Assembly: GCA_944323255.1 (NCBI GenBank)
Contig: CALURU010000005.1
Span: 62,001-126,000 of the forward strand
DNA from: Candidatus Gastranaerophilales bacterium
GTDB taxonomy: Bacteria; Cyanobacteriota; Vampirovibrionia; Gastranaerophilales; Gastranaerophilaceae
Direction of reading: 5' to 3'
Length of the DNA: 64,000 nucleotides
The notes under the pieces are model-generated. The model ran no database searches. It had not been told where the DNA came from and was given only the letters and a program-made list of their open reading frames with translations. This document shows, piece by piece, positions 41,066-49,659 of this stretch (its first letter is position 1; every line of letters starts with the position of its first letter). A program made the position numbers and the translations under genes.

Positions 41066-42037
41066 ATGTCAAGATTAAATAAAACAGAGCAGATAATAGA
41101 ACTTGCAATGATGTTTCAGAATAGTTTCTGTGGACTATGTATTGATGATATTCAAGAGCACTTTGAGTGTTCAAGACGTTCTGCAGAGAGAATGAAAGCT
41201 CTTTTATTTGACTTGTTTCCCGAAAAAATTGAGGAAGTTCCTACCTCTGATAAGAAAAAGCGGTGGAGATTTGCTAAAGGTACAATGAATGCACTTATCA
41301 CTTTTACAGCAGATGATTTTGCAAATCTTGAATATTTGAAGGGACTCACAACAGATGAGAACAAAAAGAAACAGCTTGATGAACTCATTGCAAAGATTAA
41401 GGCTCTAACACCGCAAAAGAATTTGAGAACTCTTGATACAGATGTTTCTGCTATTTTAGAATCGGAAGGATTTGCCGTAAGACAGTATTCCGGAGTATCT
41501 GTTGCACCAAAGATGTTGGAACAGCTTAGAACGGCTATGCTTGCATTTAAAAAGATTCGATTTGATTATCCGATAGATAATAATATAAAGACAATTACCT
41601 TAAACCCTTATGGGCTTGTTATCTCTGACAAGTATTATCTGGTCGGCTTCAATGAATATGTGAATGCCCTAAGACAGTATAAGGTAAACAAAATTACTAA
41701 CCTAACTATCCTGGAAGAGTACTTTGATAAAGACGAGAACTTTTCTCTGGCTGATTACTGCAACAATTCTTTTGGAGTTTATCAAGAAGAGCCTTTGAAT
41801 ATAACGCTTGAATTTGATAAATCAGTAGCAGAAGAAGCTGTAAACTATTATTTCCACCCGACACAGAAGGGTAAATTAAACAAAGACGGCAGTTATACCC
41901 TAACCTTCAAAGCCGGAGGCAGATATGCAATCTGTCAAGAGCTGTTTAAATGGGGGACTTCTGTTAGAATCAAAAAACCTGTAGAATTGAGAGAATATTA
42001 TAAAACGTATCTGTCAGATGTGATGAAAAATTTATAA
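41066..42037 (+). CDS. WYL-domain transcriptional regulator
   Basis: A 323-residue protein with an N-terminal winged helix (CGLCIDDIQEHFECSRRSAE), a central WYL domain (about 140-225: FKKIRFDYPIDNNIKTITLN, KYYLVGFNEYVNALRQYKV) and a C-terminal WCX-like extension (LNITLEFDKSVAEEAVNYYF). WYL proteins bind nucleic-acid-like or nucleotide ligands and often control phage defence genes (BrxR/CapW type). It lies 85 bp after the nuclease gene on the same strand, so it may regulate the operon. Confidence 0.9.
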   Translation: MSRLNKTEQIIELAMMFQNSFCGLCIDDIQEHFECSRRSAERMKALLFDLFPEKIEEVPTSDKKKRWRFAKGTMNALITFTADDFANLEYLKGLTTDENKKKQLDELIAKIKALTPQKNLRTLDTDVSAILESEGFAVRQYSGVSVAPKMLEQLRTAMLAFKKIRFDYPIDNNIKTITLNPYGLVISDKYYLVGFNEYVNALRQYKVNKITNLTILEEYFDKDENFSLADYCNNSFGVYQEEPLNITLEFDKSVAEEAVNYYFHPTQKGKLNKDGSYTLTFKAGGRYAICQELFKWGTSVRIKKPVELREYYKTYLSDVMKNL

Positions 42038-42140
42038 ATGAATAGTAAATTTAACTAGAAGTTATCTGCTTAATCTCAGTTAAACTTTCATGGTCTTTTA
42101 ATATAAATTTTATAAATTAAAAAGTAAATTCATTAGCTTT

Positions 42141-42593
42141 CTATTTATATGTTTTGCTGTTTTTATTATCATCAATTAATGTGATTTCTCTATGATAAGA
42201 AATACGAGCCTGTCTAACATTAAAACGATAAATTTTTATGTTATTACCGTCCTTGCAAATTAATATTTTAGGTTGAAAGCACTGCAGTTTATTTCCCGTA
42301 ACAAATTCTTGTTCTAAGCTTATATTATTTATATTAGGCTTTTTTTCATTAAGGTTGTTTATAATACTTTTAAAGTCACGGTTTTTATCATTTATAGGCT
42401 CAATAAAATCTGACAACATTGATAAAAAAGCCTTTTCTTTAGAAGAATACCAGTGCCTTTTCTTTTCAGATTCTAAAATAAATGTTTTATTACAAGATTT
42501 ACAACGATATCTCTGCACACCATCTTTTTTACCATGTTTAATAATCTCTGTGCTTGAACAAGAAGAACAAAAAATTTCAGTTTCTTTTTTCAT
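42141..42593 (-). CDS. Zinc-ribbon protein, InsA-like N-terminus
   Basis: A 150-residue protein. The first 40 residues form a transposase-type zinc ribbon (CSSCSSTEIIKHGKKDGVQR, YRCKSCNKTF) as in IS1-type InsA, but no transposase catalytic domain follows; the rest is charged and beta-rich. The start at 42593 is chosen because TTGCAA - 17 bp - TATAAT (minus strand, 42629-42601) ends 7 nt before this ATG, predicting a leaderless mRNA. It could be a DNA-binding regulator derived from a transposase. Divergent from the primase operon. Confidence 0.65.
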   Translation of the reverse strand: MKKETEIFCSSCSSTEIIKHGKKDGVQRYRCKSCNKTFILESEKKRHWYSSKEKAFLSMLSDFIEPINDKNRDFKSIINNLNEKKPNINNISLEQEFVTGNKLQCFQPKILICKDGNNIKIYRFNVRQARISYHREITLIDDNKNSKTYK

Positions 42594-42670
42594 AAGAACT
42601 ATTATAGCAACATAGCAACATTTTTGCAAGAATATGTGGTTATTTAGCTATAATTTGCAGTTTTTTTTAA

Positions 42671-42844
42671 ATGTCAGATATGCCTCAAACTCAATTATAT
42701 TTTGATTTTCTAAAATTTAATACCCCTTGGGTATTTTTTCCTTGGCAAGAATTCTTGACGGAAACTTTGAACCTTGAAAATCTCATAAGCGATAAAATGG
42801 CTGTAATGCCTGTGTACTTTGGTTTTTTAGGAATTATAATCTAA
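42671..42844 (+). CDS. 57-residue protein preceding the primase
   Basis: A short frame (MSDMPQTQLYFDFLKFNTPW start) rich in aromatic residues (VFFPWQEFL, VYFGFLGIII) with a hydrophobic C-terminus. It ends 26 bp before the primase-polymerase gene, so it likely belongs to that operon. No Shine-Dalgarno sequence is visible; TATAAT lies at 42650. No family is recognised. It may be a small membrane-associated or regulatory protein, or a chance frame. Confidence 0.45.
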   Translation: MSDMPQTQLYFDFLKFNTPWVFFPWQEFLTETLNLENLISDKMAVMPVYFGFLGIII

Positions 42845-42870
42845 AAAAAATAACAAGTTAGGAGGTTGAA

Positions 42871-43806
42871 ATGACTACAACAACAGAAATAGCACCTCAT
42901 GCAATTGTGAAATACCTTGAGGACAGAAATGTTCCGACTCTTCCAGTGGATTATTATCTTAAGCTCGCATTATTTTATGCTGAACGTGGTTTTAAAGTAT
43001 TTCCAGTGAATCCTAATAAGATACCGTATAAAGGATTTTCTTGGAGTAAACGAGCAACAGATAATCCCGAGGAAGTGAGAGTATTGTGGCAAACTTATCC
43101 AAATGGCAGACCAGCTTTTTATTGTAAAGGCAGTGGATATCTTGTGATTGATACAGATAACAAGCCTGAAAAAGGTAAATACGGCTTTAAAATTTTAACG
43201 GCATTGACCAGAGAGCTCGGTATGTTACCAAAGACGGTACTTATCTATACTCAATCAAATGGTACACACATGTACTTTAAACTTCCTAAAGATAGAACTT
43301 TTAAGCGAAACATTGATAGTTGTATTGATATACAAACCAATCACTACTGCTTATGCGGTGGAGTTTATACTGAAAAAGGCAGTTATCGATTTGCAGAAGG
43401 TTTTACCTTTGAGGATATTGGAGAAATTCCAGAGTTGCCTGCTCAATGGATAGAGTTTTTATCAAAAGTAGAGAACAGAGAAACTAAATCTAAAAATCTA
43501 TGTAATAGCTCACAAGCAAAAACAGTGATAGAGGGTGATTTTCAAAAACTCTATGATAACTGTCTTTTCTGTCAACACTGTGTTGATTCAGCCTGTGTGC
43601 TAGATGAAAACTCTTGGTTTCGGTTTGCAATCATTCTTTCAGGCTTAAAAAACGGTTTTGAAATTTTTGATTTTTACAGCAAACCCCACCCTGAGTATAA
43701 CTTCGAAAAGACTCGGGCAAAATTCCAAAACGCTCAAAAGTACAGTATTAGTTGCCAAACTATCGCTAATGATTTTCAAGGTTGCAAAAGTTGTAAACAC
43801 AAATAA
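42871..43806 (+). CDS. Primase-polymerase (prim-pol) domain protein
   Basis: A 311-residue protein with a bifunctional primase/polymerase domain at about 30-205. The metal-binding pair D94/D96 is in VIDTDNK and H133 in NGTHMYFK, as in AEP-type prim-pol of plasmids and phages. A C-terminal Cys cluster (NCLFCQHCVDSAC; GCKSCKHK) probably binds zinc. It should synthesise primers or short DNA for replication of element B. AGGAGG precedes the ATG and the ATPase/helicase gene follows after 18 bp. Confidence 0.9.
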   Translation: MTTTTEIAPHAIVKYLEDRNVPTLPVDYYLKLALFYAERGFKVFPVNPNKIPYKGFSWSKRATDNPEEVRVLWQTYPNGRPAFYCKGSGYLVIDTDNKPEKGKYGFKILTALTRELGMLPKTVLIYTQSNGTHMYFKLPKDRTFKRNIDSCIDIQTNHYCLCGGVYTEKGSYRFAEGFTFEDIGEIPELPAQWIEFLSKVENRETKSKNLCNSSQAKTVIEGDFQKLYDNCLFCQHCVDSACVLDENSWFRFAIILSGLKNGFEIFDFYSKPHPEYNFEKTRAKFQNAQKYSISCQTIANDFQGCKSCKHK

Positions 43807-43824
43807 AAAGAAAGGAGACAGAAT

Positions 43825-45774
43825 ATGTCAGAATTAAAACAAGAAAAAACGCAAGAGCATAAGGTATCCGACCTTAACCCAGAGGATAAAAAAATCACGA
43901 ATCCTCTAGAATTAGTAAAAATGGATTTCAGTGAATATCTGAGTAAGCTTTCAAAAGATATTCCTTCAAAAGTTTCTTTTGGAAATCCATATATAAAAAA
44001 TATCCCAGACAATGTAAATGCACCTAAGTTGAACAAGGCTATATTTTATGTTGCAAATGGGACATATCTTTATAATGTTTATTCTAAAAAGGGTGAGAAA
44101 AAAATAGAAATCCAAAAACTAATAAATGCAATCCCTAAAATAGTAAAATATTATCATAAAATTTATAACAATAAGTCTGTGGAACCACCAGAAGCAAATA
44201 TCCAATTGATATTTGAGCTTGAGACTCATGAAGATTCAGAACCGGTTATTCTTAATGATAAAGCGAAGTCAGATTACAAAATATTTAATACAGCCTTAAA
44301 TAAAAGTAATAACCGTATAATAGCGAAGTTTGATGACACTAGTTTTTTCATGTTTAGAAATGAACTTAATAAGATTACACCAACAACGGCATTTTGCTTT
44401 ACAAATGCAGGGCGGGTCAATTATGAGGATTTTGTCAATGGAAGACTTTATTCCAATGGTTATATAGAATCAGATAAAATAATACCAGCAAATGACTATG
44501 GTGAAATCGATACCGGTAATGTTTATATTACTTTAGATAAATCCAAACTAGCAGTCTTACCTGAATTATATTTAGGTGACTATAACGTAAAAACCGAACT
44601 CTATAAACTGCTCTCACAAACAGAAAAAATTTACAAAGGCAGAATAGAACCATTTCTCTGTTTGGGAACAGCAATAATGTGTATTTTCCTTGAAGAGATA
44701 TGGAATGAACTTACGGGATTTCCTGTAGTATATCTGCAAGGACATACAAAGCAGGGAAAGAGTCTTATACAAGGTATTGTTGCAAATCTCTTTGGTTACA
44801 ACAAAAAATATATTTCAAATGGTAATAGTACCGATAATGCTATTGCTATGAAGTGTTACTGCTCCAATAGCATTCCTGTTTGCATTAATGACTATGATTA
44901 CTTTAAATCACAAGGTAATCATTTTGAAAATAACATTGTTCATTTTTACGAAGCGGGAGTACGTGAAAAAATGAAAAATGGTATAGAATTTAATCTACAA
45001 CCTGTTTCTTCTACAGCAATATATTCATCTAATTACTTACCTGCTGTAAAGCCAAAGATTTTTAATCGTTTATTACCCTTATACTTCCCTGATAATGGGT
45101 TAGAGCCTACTGCTATAACTAAAGATTATGTCAATGATATAAGACGTTCTAGGATATTGGCAGAAGTGCATAAGTTTAATTGGGAAAAAATCTCAAATCT
45201 TATTGAAGAAACAGAGAAATTTATACTATCCTTCAATATTTTCAAAAGTAAAGATAGAGAAAGTAATAATATTGCAATTGCATATGCAGGATTAAGCCTC
45301 CTAGAATATATTGCTGATTATAAGCTGCCCGAACAAGAAAAGTTGCTTTTTGAATATTGTGAATGGTATCAGAACCTATTTACTCAATCTATATCGCCAG
45401 TAGATGTATTTTTGAATACTCTGCCAAATTTATATCATAAAAAATTATTAAAACGTAATATTCATTTTAAACTTGAACTAATTGAAGGGCGAGTGATATT
45501 TGCTTTTAATACACAAGAATGCATAAAAATATTTAATTTATATTGTATGCAAGATGATGTAGATATAAAACCTATTGATACCAAAACTTTTGCTCAAGAC
45601 CTTAATGCAAGTAAATATTTCATCAAGAGAGTAAATAAAAGCTATCAACATAAAAAACAGGCAAGTTCTACTATTCTTGATATTACTGACAGCCAAAATG
45701 GTAAAAGTTTTTATTACGGTGTTACTGGTGATACGAATGCCGAATTTTTGAACAAATTAGCTGATAATAAATAA
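43825..45774 (+). CDS. SF3-like/DUF927-like replicative ATPase
   Basis: A 649-residue protein. The N-terminal 270 residues are unassigned. The ATPase core follows: Walker A GHTKQGKS (306-313), a Walker-B-like PVCINDYDYF (about 348) and the sensor segment STAIYSSNYLPAVKPKIFNR, a layout like DUF927 or D5-type helicases that partner prim-pol proteins. The C-terminal 150 residues may be a winged-helix region. Together with the preceding gene it gives element B its own replication start machinery. Confidence 0.82.
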   Translation: MSELKQEKTQEHKVSDLNPEDKKITNPLELVKMDFSEYLSKLSKDIPSKVSFGNPYIKNIPDNVNAPKLNKAIFYVANGTYLYNVYSKKGEKKIEIQKLINAIPKIVKYYHKIYNNKSVEPPEANIQLIFELETHEDSEPVILNDKAKSDYKIFNTALNKSNNRIIAKFDDTSFFMFRNELNKITPTTAFCFTNAGRVNYEDFVNGRLYSNGYIESDKIIPANDYGEIDTGNVYITLDKSKLAVLPELYLGDYNVKTELYKLLSQTEKIYKGRIEPFLCLGTAIMCIFLEEIWNELTGFPVVYLQGHTKQGKSLIQGIVANLFGYNKKYISNGNSTDNAIAMKCYCSNSIPVCINDYDYFKSQGNHFENNIVHFYEAGVREKMKNGIEFNLQPVSSTAIYSSNYLPAVKPKIFNRLLPLYFPDNGLEPTAITKDYVNDIRRSRILAEVHKFNWEKISNLIEETEKFILSFNIFKSKDRESNNIAIAYAGLSLLEYIADYKLPEQEKLLFEYCEWYQNLFTQSISPVDVFLNTLPNLYHKKLLKRNIHFKLELIEGRVIFAFNTQECIKIFNLYCMQDDVDIKPIDTKTFAQDLNASKYFIKRVNKSYQHKKQASSTILDITDSQNGKSFYYGVTGDTNAEFLNKLADNK

Positions 45775-45787
45775 TTTAAAATAATAT

Positions 45788-45822
45788 ACCTGAAAGATAA
45801 ACTATTTTTATCTTTCAGGTAT
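45788..45822 (+). terminator. Intrinsic terminator after the replication operon
   Basis: ACCTGAAAGATAAA and its near-complement TTTTATCTTTCAGGT form a stem of about 13 bp with a short loop. Confidence 0.8.
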
Positions 45823-45873
45823 ATGAAATGAAATTATTTTAAAAATTAAAAGAATTTAAATAAAGGAGGAAAA

Positions 45874-46074
45874 ATGATTTTTTTAACGTTTAAAGAATTT
45901 TGTCAGTGCTTGAAAGCAAATCCTAACACTGTCAAAACTTGGAAAAAGCGAGGTGTTTTACCTGCCAAGATTTTCTTTAAAATAGGTGGAACATTATACA
46001 TATTAAAAGATGAATTTGAAACATGGGTAAAAGAGAAACGAACTTGTGAAGGAGAAAACTATGCCGGTTTATAA
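45874..46074 (+). CDS. Excisionase-like HTH protein of element B
   Basis: A 66-residue winged-helix protein ([38 protein letters not shown]) of the AlpA/excisionase type. AAAGGAGG precedes the ATG. It overlaps the start of the integrase gene by 14 bp, which couples their translation. It matches the pair 31478/31685 in element A in order and size. Confidence 0.85.
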   Translation: MIFLTFKEFCQCLKANPNTVKTWKKRGVLPAKIFFKIGGTLYILKDEFETWVKEKRTCEGENYAGL

Positions 46075-47140
46075 GAAAAAAGACAAATGGTATTATCAGT
46101 TTATGCTAAATGGTGAAAGGAAGCACGGGATTTGTCCCGGTGCTTCCGATAAAAAAGAAGCTGAACAATACGAAAATGCTATAAAATTCAGACTTGCACA
46201 ACAACAAAATGGTGTAATTCCAAGAGAAGAAAAGAATGTTACTTTTAATAAATTGTACAACCTATATGATAGCTATGCTAAGAACAATAAAAAAAGTTAT
46301 AAAAATGATACATATTCATTAAAAATTATAATGAACTATTTCGGTCATAATAATATCGTTCAACGTATTACACCTAACCATATTGAAGATTTCAAAAAGT
46401 ATTTAAGAGAAGAACGAAAACTTAAAAACTCAACAATTAATAGATATCTAGAAATTCTATGTAAAATGTTTAATTTAGGCATTGATAATGAAATTATCAA
46501 AAACAACCCATTAACAAAAATTGCTAAATTACGTGAAGATAATCACAAGATTCGTTTTTTAACGGTAGAGGAAGAGCAAAGACTTTTTGAAGAAATTAAA
46601 AAAGAACATGAAGTCTTAGACAGATACACAAGAAAGAAAAAAATTGTTCAACCATACTTATTTTTGAAACCAATTATTATAACGGCACTTCATACAGGTA
46701 TGCGAAGAGGAGAAATACTCAATCTCAAATGGAGCAATATTGATTTTGAATATGGTTACATTGAGCTTTTAGATACAAAATCCGGTAAAGCACGTAAAAT
46801 TCCAATATCAAATACATTAAAAGATGTTCTTAATAATATTGATAAAATCTCTGAATATGTATTTATTAATCCTAAAACAAATAAACCATATACCGACTTA
46901 AAAAAGTCTTTTCATAAAGTACTTGATAAAGCAAATATCACAAATTTCAGATTTCATGATTTGCGTCATACAGTTGCAACAAGGTTAGTTGAAAAAGGTA
47001 TTGATTTGACAGTAGTTCAAGAACTTTTAGGACATTCAAAGTTGACAACTACTCAAAGATATGCACATCCAGTGCCTAAACGTAAACTAGATGCCGTAGA
47101 AATATTAAGTTCATATGCCAAAGCAAATTCTATATCATAA
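46061..47140 (+). CDS. Tyrosine integrase of element B
   Basis: A 359-residue integrase. The ATG at 46061 ([16 protein letters not shown]) is preferred over the GTG at 46046 because AAGGAG lies 7 nt before it. Domains: arm-binding (about 1-45), SAM-like core-binding (about 58-155) and catalytic, with TGMRRGE (Arg), KSGKARK (Lys), [12 protein letters not shown] (His, Arg), [12 protein letters not shown] (His, Tyr). It is a diverged relative of the element A enzyme. Its arm sites are probably the ATTACCCAC pairs at 33487 and 47214. Confidence 0.96.
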   Translation: MPVYKKKDKWYYQFMLNGERKHGICPGASDKKEAEQYENAIKFRLAQQQNGVIPREEKNVTFNKLYNLYDSYAKNNKKSYKNDTYSLKIIMNYFGHNNIVQRITPNHIEDFKKYLREERKLKNSTINRYLEILCKMFNLGIDNEIIKNNPLTKIAKLREDNHKIRFLTVEEEQRLFEEIKKEHEVLDRYTRKKKIVQPYLFLKPIIITALHTGMRRGEILNLKWSNIDFEYGYIELLDTKSGKARKIPISNTLKDVLNNIDKISEYVFINPKTNKPYTDLKKSFHKVLDKANITNFRFHDLRHTVATRLVEKGIDLTVVQELLGHSKLTTTQRYAHPVPKRKLDAVEILSSYAKANSIS

Positions 47141-47213
47141 TATAACTCTGTTAATAAGTTTCAAATCTTGAATGCTTAGTTTCACGCTTAAACTCGTAAG
47201 TTTTAAAAATAGC

Positions 47214-47233
47214 ATTACCCACAGATTACCCAC
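47214..47233 (+). repeat. Right arm-type sites of element B (ATTACCCAC pair)
   Basis: ATTACCCAC at 47214 and 47225, same spacing and sequence as at 33487/33498, 20 bp from the direct repeat that contains the tRNA-Met gene. Confidence 0.65.
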
Positions 47234-47252
47234 GGGATATTTGTATTAAAAA

Positions 47253-47277
47253 AGAGGGTATCTGAAACCCTCTAATA
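47253..47277 (-). terminator. Terminator of the tRNA-Met gene, part of attR
   Basis: AGAGGGT...ACCCTCT hairpin directly downstream of the minus-strand tRNA. Together with the tRNA 3' half it forms the 75-bp direct repeat shared with 23685-23759. Confidence 0.75.
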
Positions 47278-47281
47278 AAAA

Positions 47282-47355
47282 TAGCAAGGGAGAGATTCGA
47301 ACTCTCGACCTCACGGGTATGAGCCGTGCGCTCTCACCAACTGAGCTACCTTGCC
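47282..47355 (-). tRNA. tRNA-Met(CAU), elongator type
   Basis: A complete 74-nt tRNA: acceptor GGCAAGG/CCTTGCT, D-arm GCTCAGTTGGTGAGAGC, anticodon stem-loop CACGG-CTCATAC-CCGTG, T-arm GAGAG-TTCGAAT-CTCTC, discriminator A. The 3' half and following terminator are repeated at 23685. This is the intact tRNA gene at the right end of the composite island. Confidence 0.95.
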
Positions 47356-47467
47356 ATAAATCATATTAACTTTTTATTTTGGTATCCGCTCAGATCCTGA
47401 AACAAGTTCAGGACTCCATTATTTCTAGCTCACGTCGTTCGCAGAACTAATGTCGGCTACCTTGCCA
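47341..47467. repeat. Palindromic insertion duplicating the tRNA 5' end
   Basis: The 5' end of the tRNA-Met (GCTACCTTGCCATAA) occurs at 47345 and again at 47456. Between them lies about 96 bp with TCCTGAAACAAGTTCAGGA and 'agctcacgtcgttcgcagaa'. The layout resembles a repeat element that duplicated its target on insertion. Confidence 0.6.
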
Positions 47468-47537
47468 TAACAATTATTCAATTGCCACCAGACTATCTTC
47501 GCATAAACATTTTTAAATATCAAGAGCATCAGACTAA

Positions 47538-47572
47538 AAAGGCGGAACTTTTTAAAAGTTCCGCCTCTCAAT
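47538..47572. terminator. Intrinsic terminator
   Basis: AGGCGGAACTTTT-TA-AAAAGTTCCGCCT, a near-perfect palindrome directly downstream of the leftward gene 47575-47901. Confidence 0.85.
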
Positions 47573-47574
47573 AC

Positions 47575-47901
47575 TTATTTTTCAATTCTTTGAACCGGTC
47601 CAGGACCTTGATGTTCCATTCTGTGTTTCATCATTTTTTTGTGGAAGTCGCCTCTATCCCCTCTATCAAAATAATGATGTGGACCATATGGTGGCATCAT
47701 TTGTTGATAGCCGGCACAAGGGCAAGGTCCCATTGGCATAGGCATTGGCATCGGCGGCTTATGGATTGCTGCAAACAAGCTTAATGCTACATAAACACCA
47801 ACAAATGTTCCACCGGCTACGATTAAAAATTTCTTAAAACCTTTGCTCTGGCAAAAGCAATTACATTTTTGTTCTTCAGTGATTTTGTTTTCTTCTGTCA
47901 T
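47575..47901 (-). CDS. Small membrane protein with Met/His/Pro-rich tail
   Basis: A 108-residue protein: an N-terminal charged region with a Cys pair (CNCFC), one membrane helix (FLIVAGGTFVGVYVALSLFA, about 26-45), then a PMPMPMPMGPCPC segment and a His/Met/Asp-rich tail (GPHHYFDRGDRGDFHKKMMK). The tail composition suggests metal contact, and the gene lies near metal-related genes, but no family is known. GGAGAGTAACT precedes the ATG. Confidence 0.65.
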   Translation of the reverse strand: MTEENKITEEQKCNCFCQSKGFKKFLIVAGGTFVGVYVALSLFAAIHKPPMPMPMPMGPCPCAGYQQMMPPYGPHHYFDRGDRGDFHKKMMKHRMEHQGPGPVQRIEK

Positions 47902-48043
47902 AGTTACTCTCCTTTTTTTAGGATAAATTACCCTGTTTATAATACCATTTTTTACTATTGTTTAACCTACACTATTTTAACGATTTTATCTTATGATTGT
48001 TCATTTTTTGTTAGAGAAAATTTATTGGTGATAAAATATTCCT

Positions 48044-48490
48044 ATGGGAATTTATGCTGAAAAAGCCTGTAAAAACTTTAAAGACGGGTATAATTGCGCC
48101 CAGTCTGTATTGCTTGCGTTTTCTGATATTGCCGGCATGGATAAGGAATCATCGCTTAAATTATCTTCCTCTTTCGGGGGTGGGATGGGAAGGCTAAGAG
48201 AAGTTTGCGGAGCAGTAAGTTCTATGTTTATGGTTGCAGGAATCTTGAAAGGTTACACAACGCCTAACAATGATGAGATTAAGGGGGCTCATTATGCGCT
48301 TATACAAGAACTTGCAAAAGAGTTTGAATCAAGGTGCGGTTCAATTATTTGCAGAGATTTATTAGGTTTGCCGGAGGGTGCAGACTCTCCCATTCCTTCA
48401 AAGCGTACTGAACAATATTACAAAGAGCGCCCGTGCGAAAATTGTATCAAAATTGCTGCAGAAATTATTGAATCAAGGTTATTAAATTAA
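48044..48490 (+). CDS. C_GCAxxG_C_C family protein
   Basis: A 148-residue protein of the family named for its Cys pattern: GYNCAQSVLLAF, SFGGGMGRLREVCGAVSSMF, RCGSIICRDLLG and ENCIKIAAEI. The Cys residues probably bind a metal or take part in redox chemistry; no activity is proven. TAAAAT ends 6 nt before the ATG, with TTGTTA 18 bp further up and no Shine-Dalgarno sequence, so a leaderless message is possible. It is convergent with the CcdA gene, overlapping by 9 bp. Confidence 0.88.
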   Translation: MGIYAEKACKNFKDGYNCAQSVLLAFSDIAGMDKESSLKLSSSFGGGMGRLREVCGAVSSMFMVAGILKGYTTPNNDEIKGAHYALIQELAKEFESRCGSIICRDLLGLPEGADSPIPSKRTEQYYKERPCENCIKIAAEIIESRLLN

Positions 48491-49192
48491 AGGTGCAAAA
48501 GTCTTGTAGTATAGATATAACGCTACAAGTATTAACAGAACTCCGCTTGCTTTCATAAGAATTTCGGAAAATTGTGCAAACTTTTTGAGATTTTTTATTC
48601 CGGACGTAAAAAGTCCTGCAATAATCAGAATTAACCCCTGGCCGAGTGCAAATAAAAACAGCATTAAAACAGCTGCCCACAAATTCTTCCCCATTGCCGC
48701 AAATGCCATAATTCCCGCTAAAATCGGAGTCGAGCATGGTGTTCCTGCAAGAGCAAAAGCAATACCCAGAAGTACAGGGTATAAAAACAATGAGTTAGTT
48801 GAGTTCGTCGGCATTGCTTTTATGATTACCGGCATGTCAAATTCAAGTAAATCGGTGAGTTTCAACCCCATGACAAGCAAAAGTGATGCCATAATAAGCG
48901 TAAAATACCCGCCGAGTGTAGAGGCAAATACGCTTCCTGTCACTGCACAAATTATTCCGATTACTGAAAATACAACTGCTGTTCCGAGTATAAAGCAGAA
49001 AAGCTGTATAAAAGTTCTTAAGGGTGTTTCGTTAGAATACCCGCCTACGTATCCGATAATTAGCGGAAGCATTGCAAGTGAGCACGGAGAAATTGATGCA
49101 AGGACACCGCCTGCGAAAGAAGCTGCAAACATTAGTATCCAAACACCAATTCCTGTTGAATTTGTAGAAAAAATTTGTACAAGATTATCCAT
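48482..49192 (-). CDS. ccdA: CcdA/DsbD-type membrane electron carrier
   Basis: A 236-residue membrane protein with six helices. The first redox Cys is in SISPCSLAMLPLI (about 37) and the second in GTPCSTPILAGI (about 152), the pair that carries electrons across the inner membrane. It receives electrons from cytoplasmic thioredoxin and passes them to a periplasmic thioredoxin-like partner, which the overlapping upstream gene (49185-49580) encodes. Confidence 0.93.
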   Translation of the reverse strand: MDNLVQIFSTNSTGIGVWILMFAASFAGGVLASISPCSLAMLPLIIGYVGGYSNETPLRTFIQLFCFILGTAVVFSVIGIICAVTGSVFASTLGGYFTLIMASLLLVMGLKLTDLLEFDMPVIIKAMPTNSTNSLFLYPVLLGIAFALAGTPCSTPILAGIMAFAAMGKNLWAAVLMLFLFALGQGLILIIAGLFTSGIKNLKKFAQFSEILMKASGVLLILVALYLYYKTFAPLI

Positions 49193-49580
49193 TATTTGCT
49201 ATCTCTTTTAAGTAGTTCTCTAAAATTTGAGGCTGCATAGTACCTTCAATACGTCTTATTGTATTGCCGTCTTTGTCTTTAAACACTGTTGTCGGAACTA
49301 ATTTTACCTCGTATTTTTTTAATAATTCTTTAGTGTCTCTGCCTTTTTGAGTTACGTCGACTTTTTTGAGTGTAACATCTTTTTCGAACTTATGAAAAAC
49401 TTCGTCAAAAACTTTTTCCAGTTCCTGACATTCATAGCACATAGGGGAAGCAAATTTAATAACAACAGGACCCTGTGCGGCAAACGAAGCAGGAGTTGCG
49501 ACTTTGTCTCTTGTCAGCCCGAAGTATACTGCAAGCGGTACCAGAAAAATAAGTAAAATAATGATAATATTTTTGTTCAT
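49185..49580 (-). CDS. Membrane-anchored thioredoxin-like protein
   Basis: A 131-residue protein. The start at 49580 (MNKNIIIILLIFLV) follows AGGAGAGG; the longer frame from 49610 lacks a ribosome site. A signal anchor (about 4-20) is followed by a thioredoxin fold with active site MCYEC (about 47-51), a CxxC as Cys-Tyr-Glu-Cys, and the cis-Pro in KLVPTTVFKD. It should be reduced by the CcdA protein encoded next (8-bp overlap) and keep periplasmic thiols reduced. Confidence 0.9.
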   Translation of the reverse strand: MNKNIIIILLIFLVPLAVYFGLTRDKVATPASFAAQGPVVIKFASPMCYECQELEKVFDEVFHKFEKDVTLKKVDVTQKGRDTKELLKKYEVKLVPTTVFKDKDGNTIRRIEGTMQPQILENYLKEIANNG

Positions 49581-49659
49581 AACCTCTCCTTTAACTCTTT
49601 TAAGTACCACTTATAATATCTTACTAACAAAAAAATATAAATACCTCACAGGGTAATTT

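Noticed and set aside
42141-42593. Complete IS1-type transposase
   Set aside because: Only the zinc-ribbon resembles InsA; no DDE catalytic domain or terminal inverted repeats were found around it.
33270-47355. Initiator tRNA (fMet) for the two CAU tRNAs
   Set aside because: Both have a G1-type acceptor start and the D-arm/anticodon stems of elongator tRNAs; the initiator hallmarks (C1-A72 mismatch, three G-C pairs in the anticodon stem) are absent.
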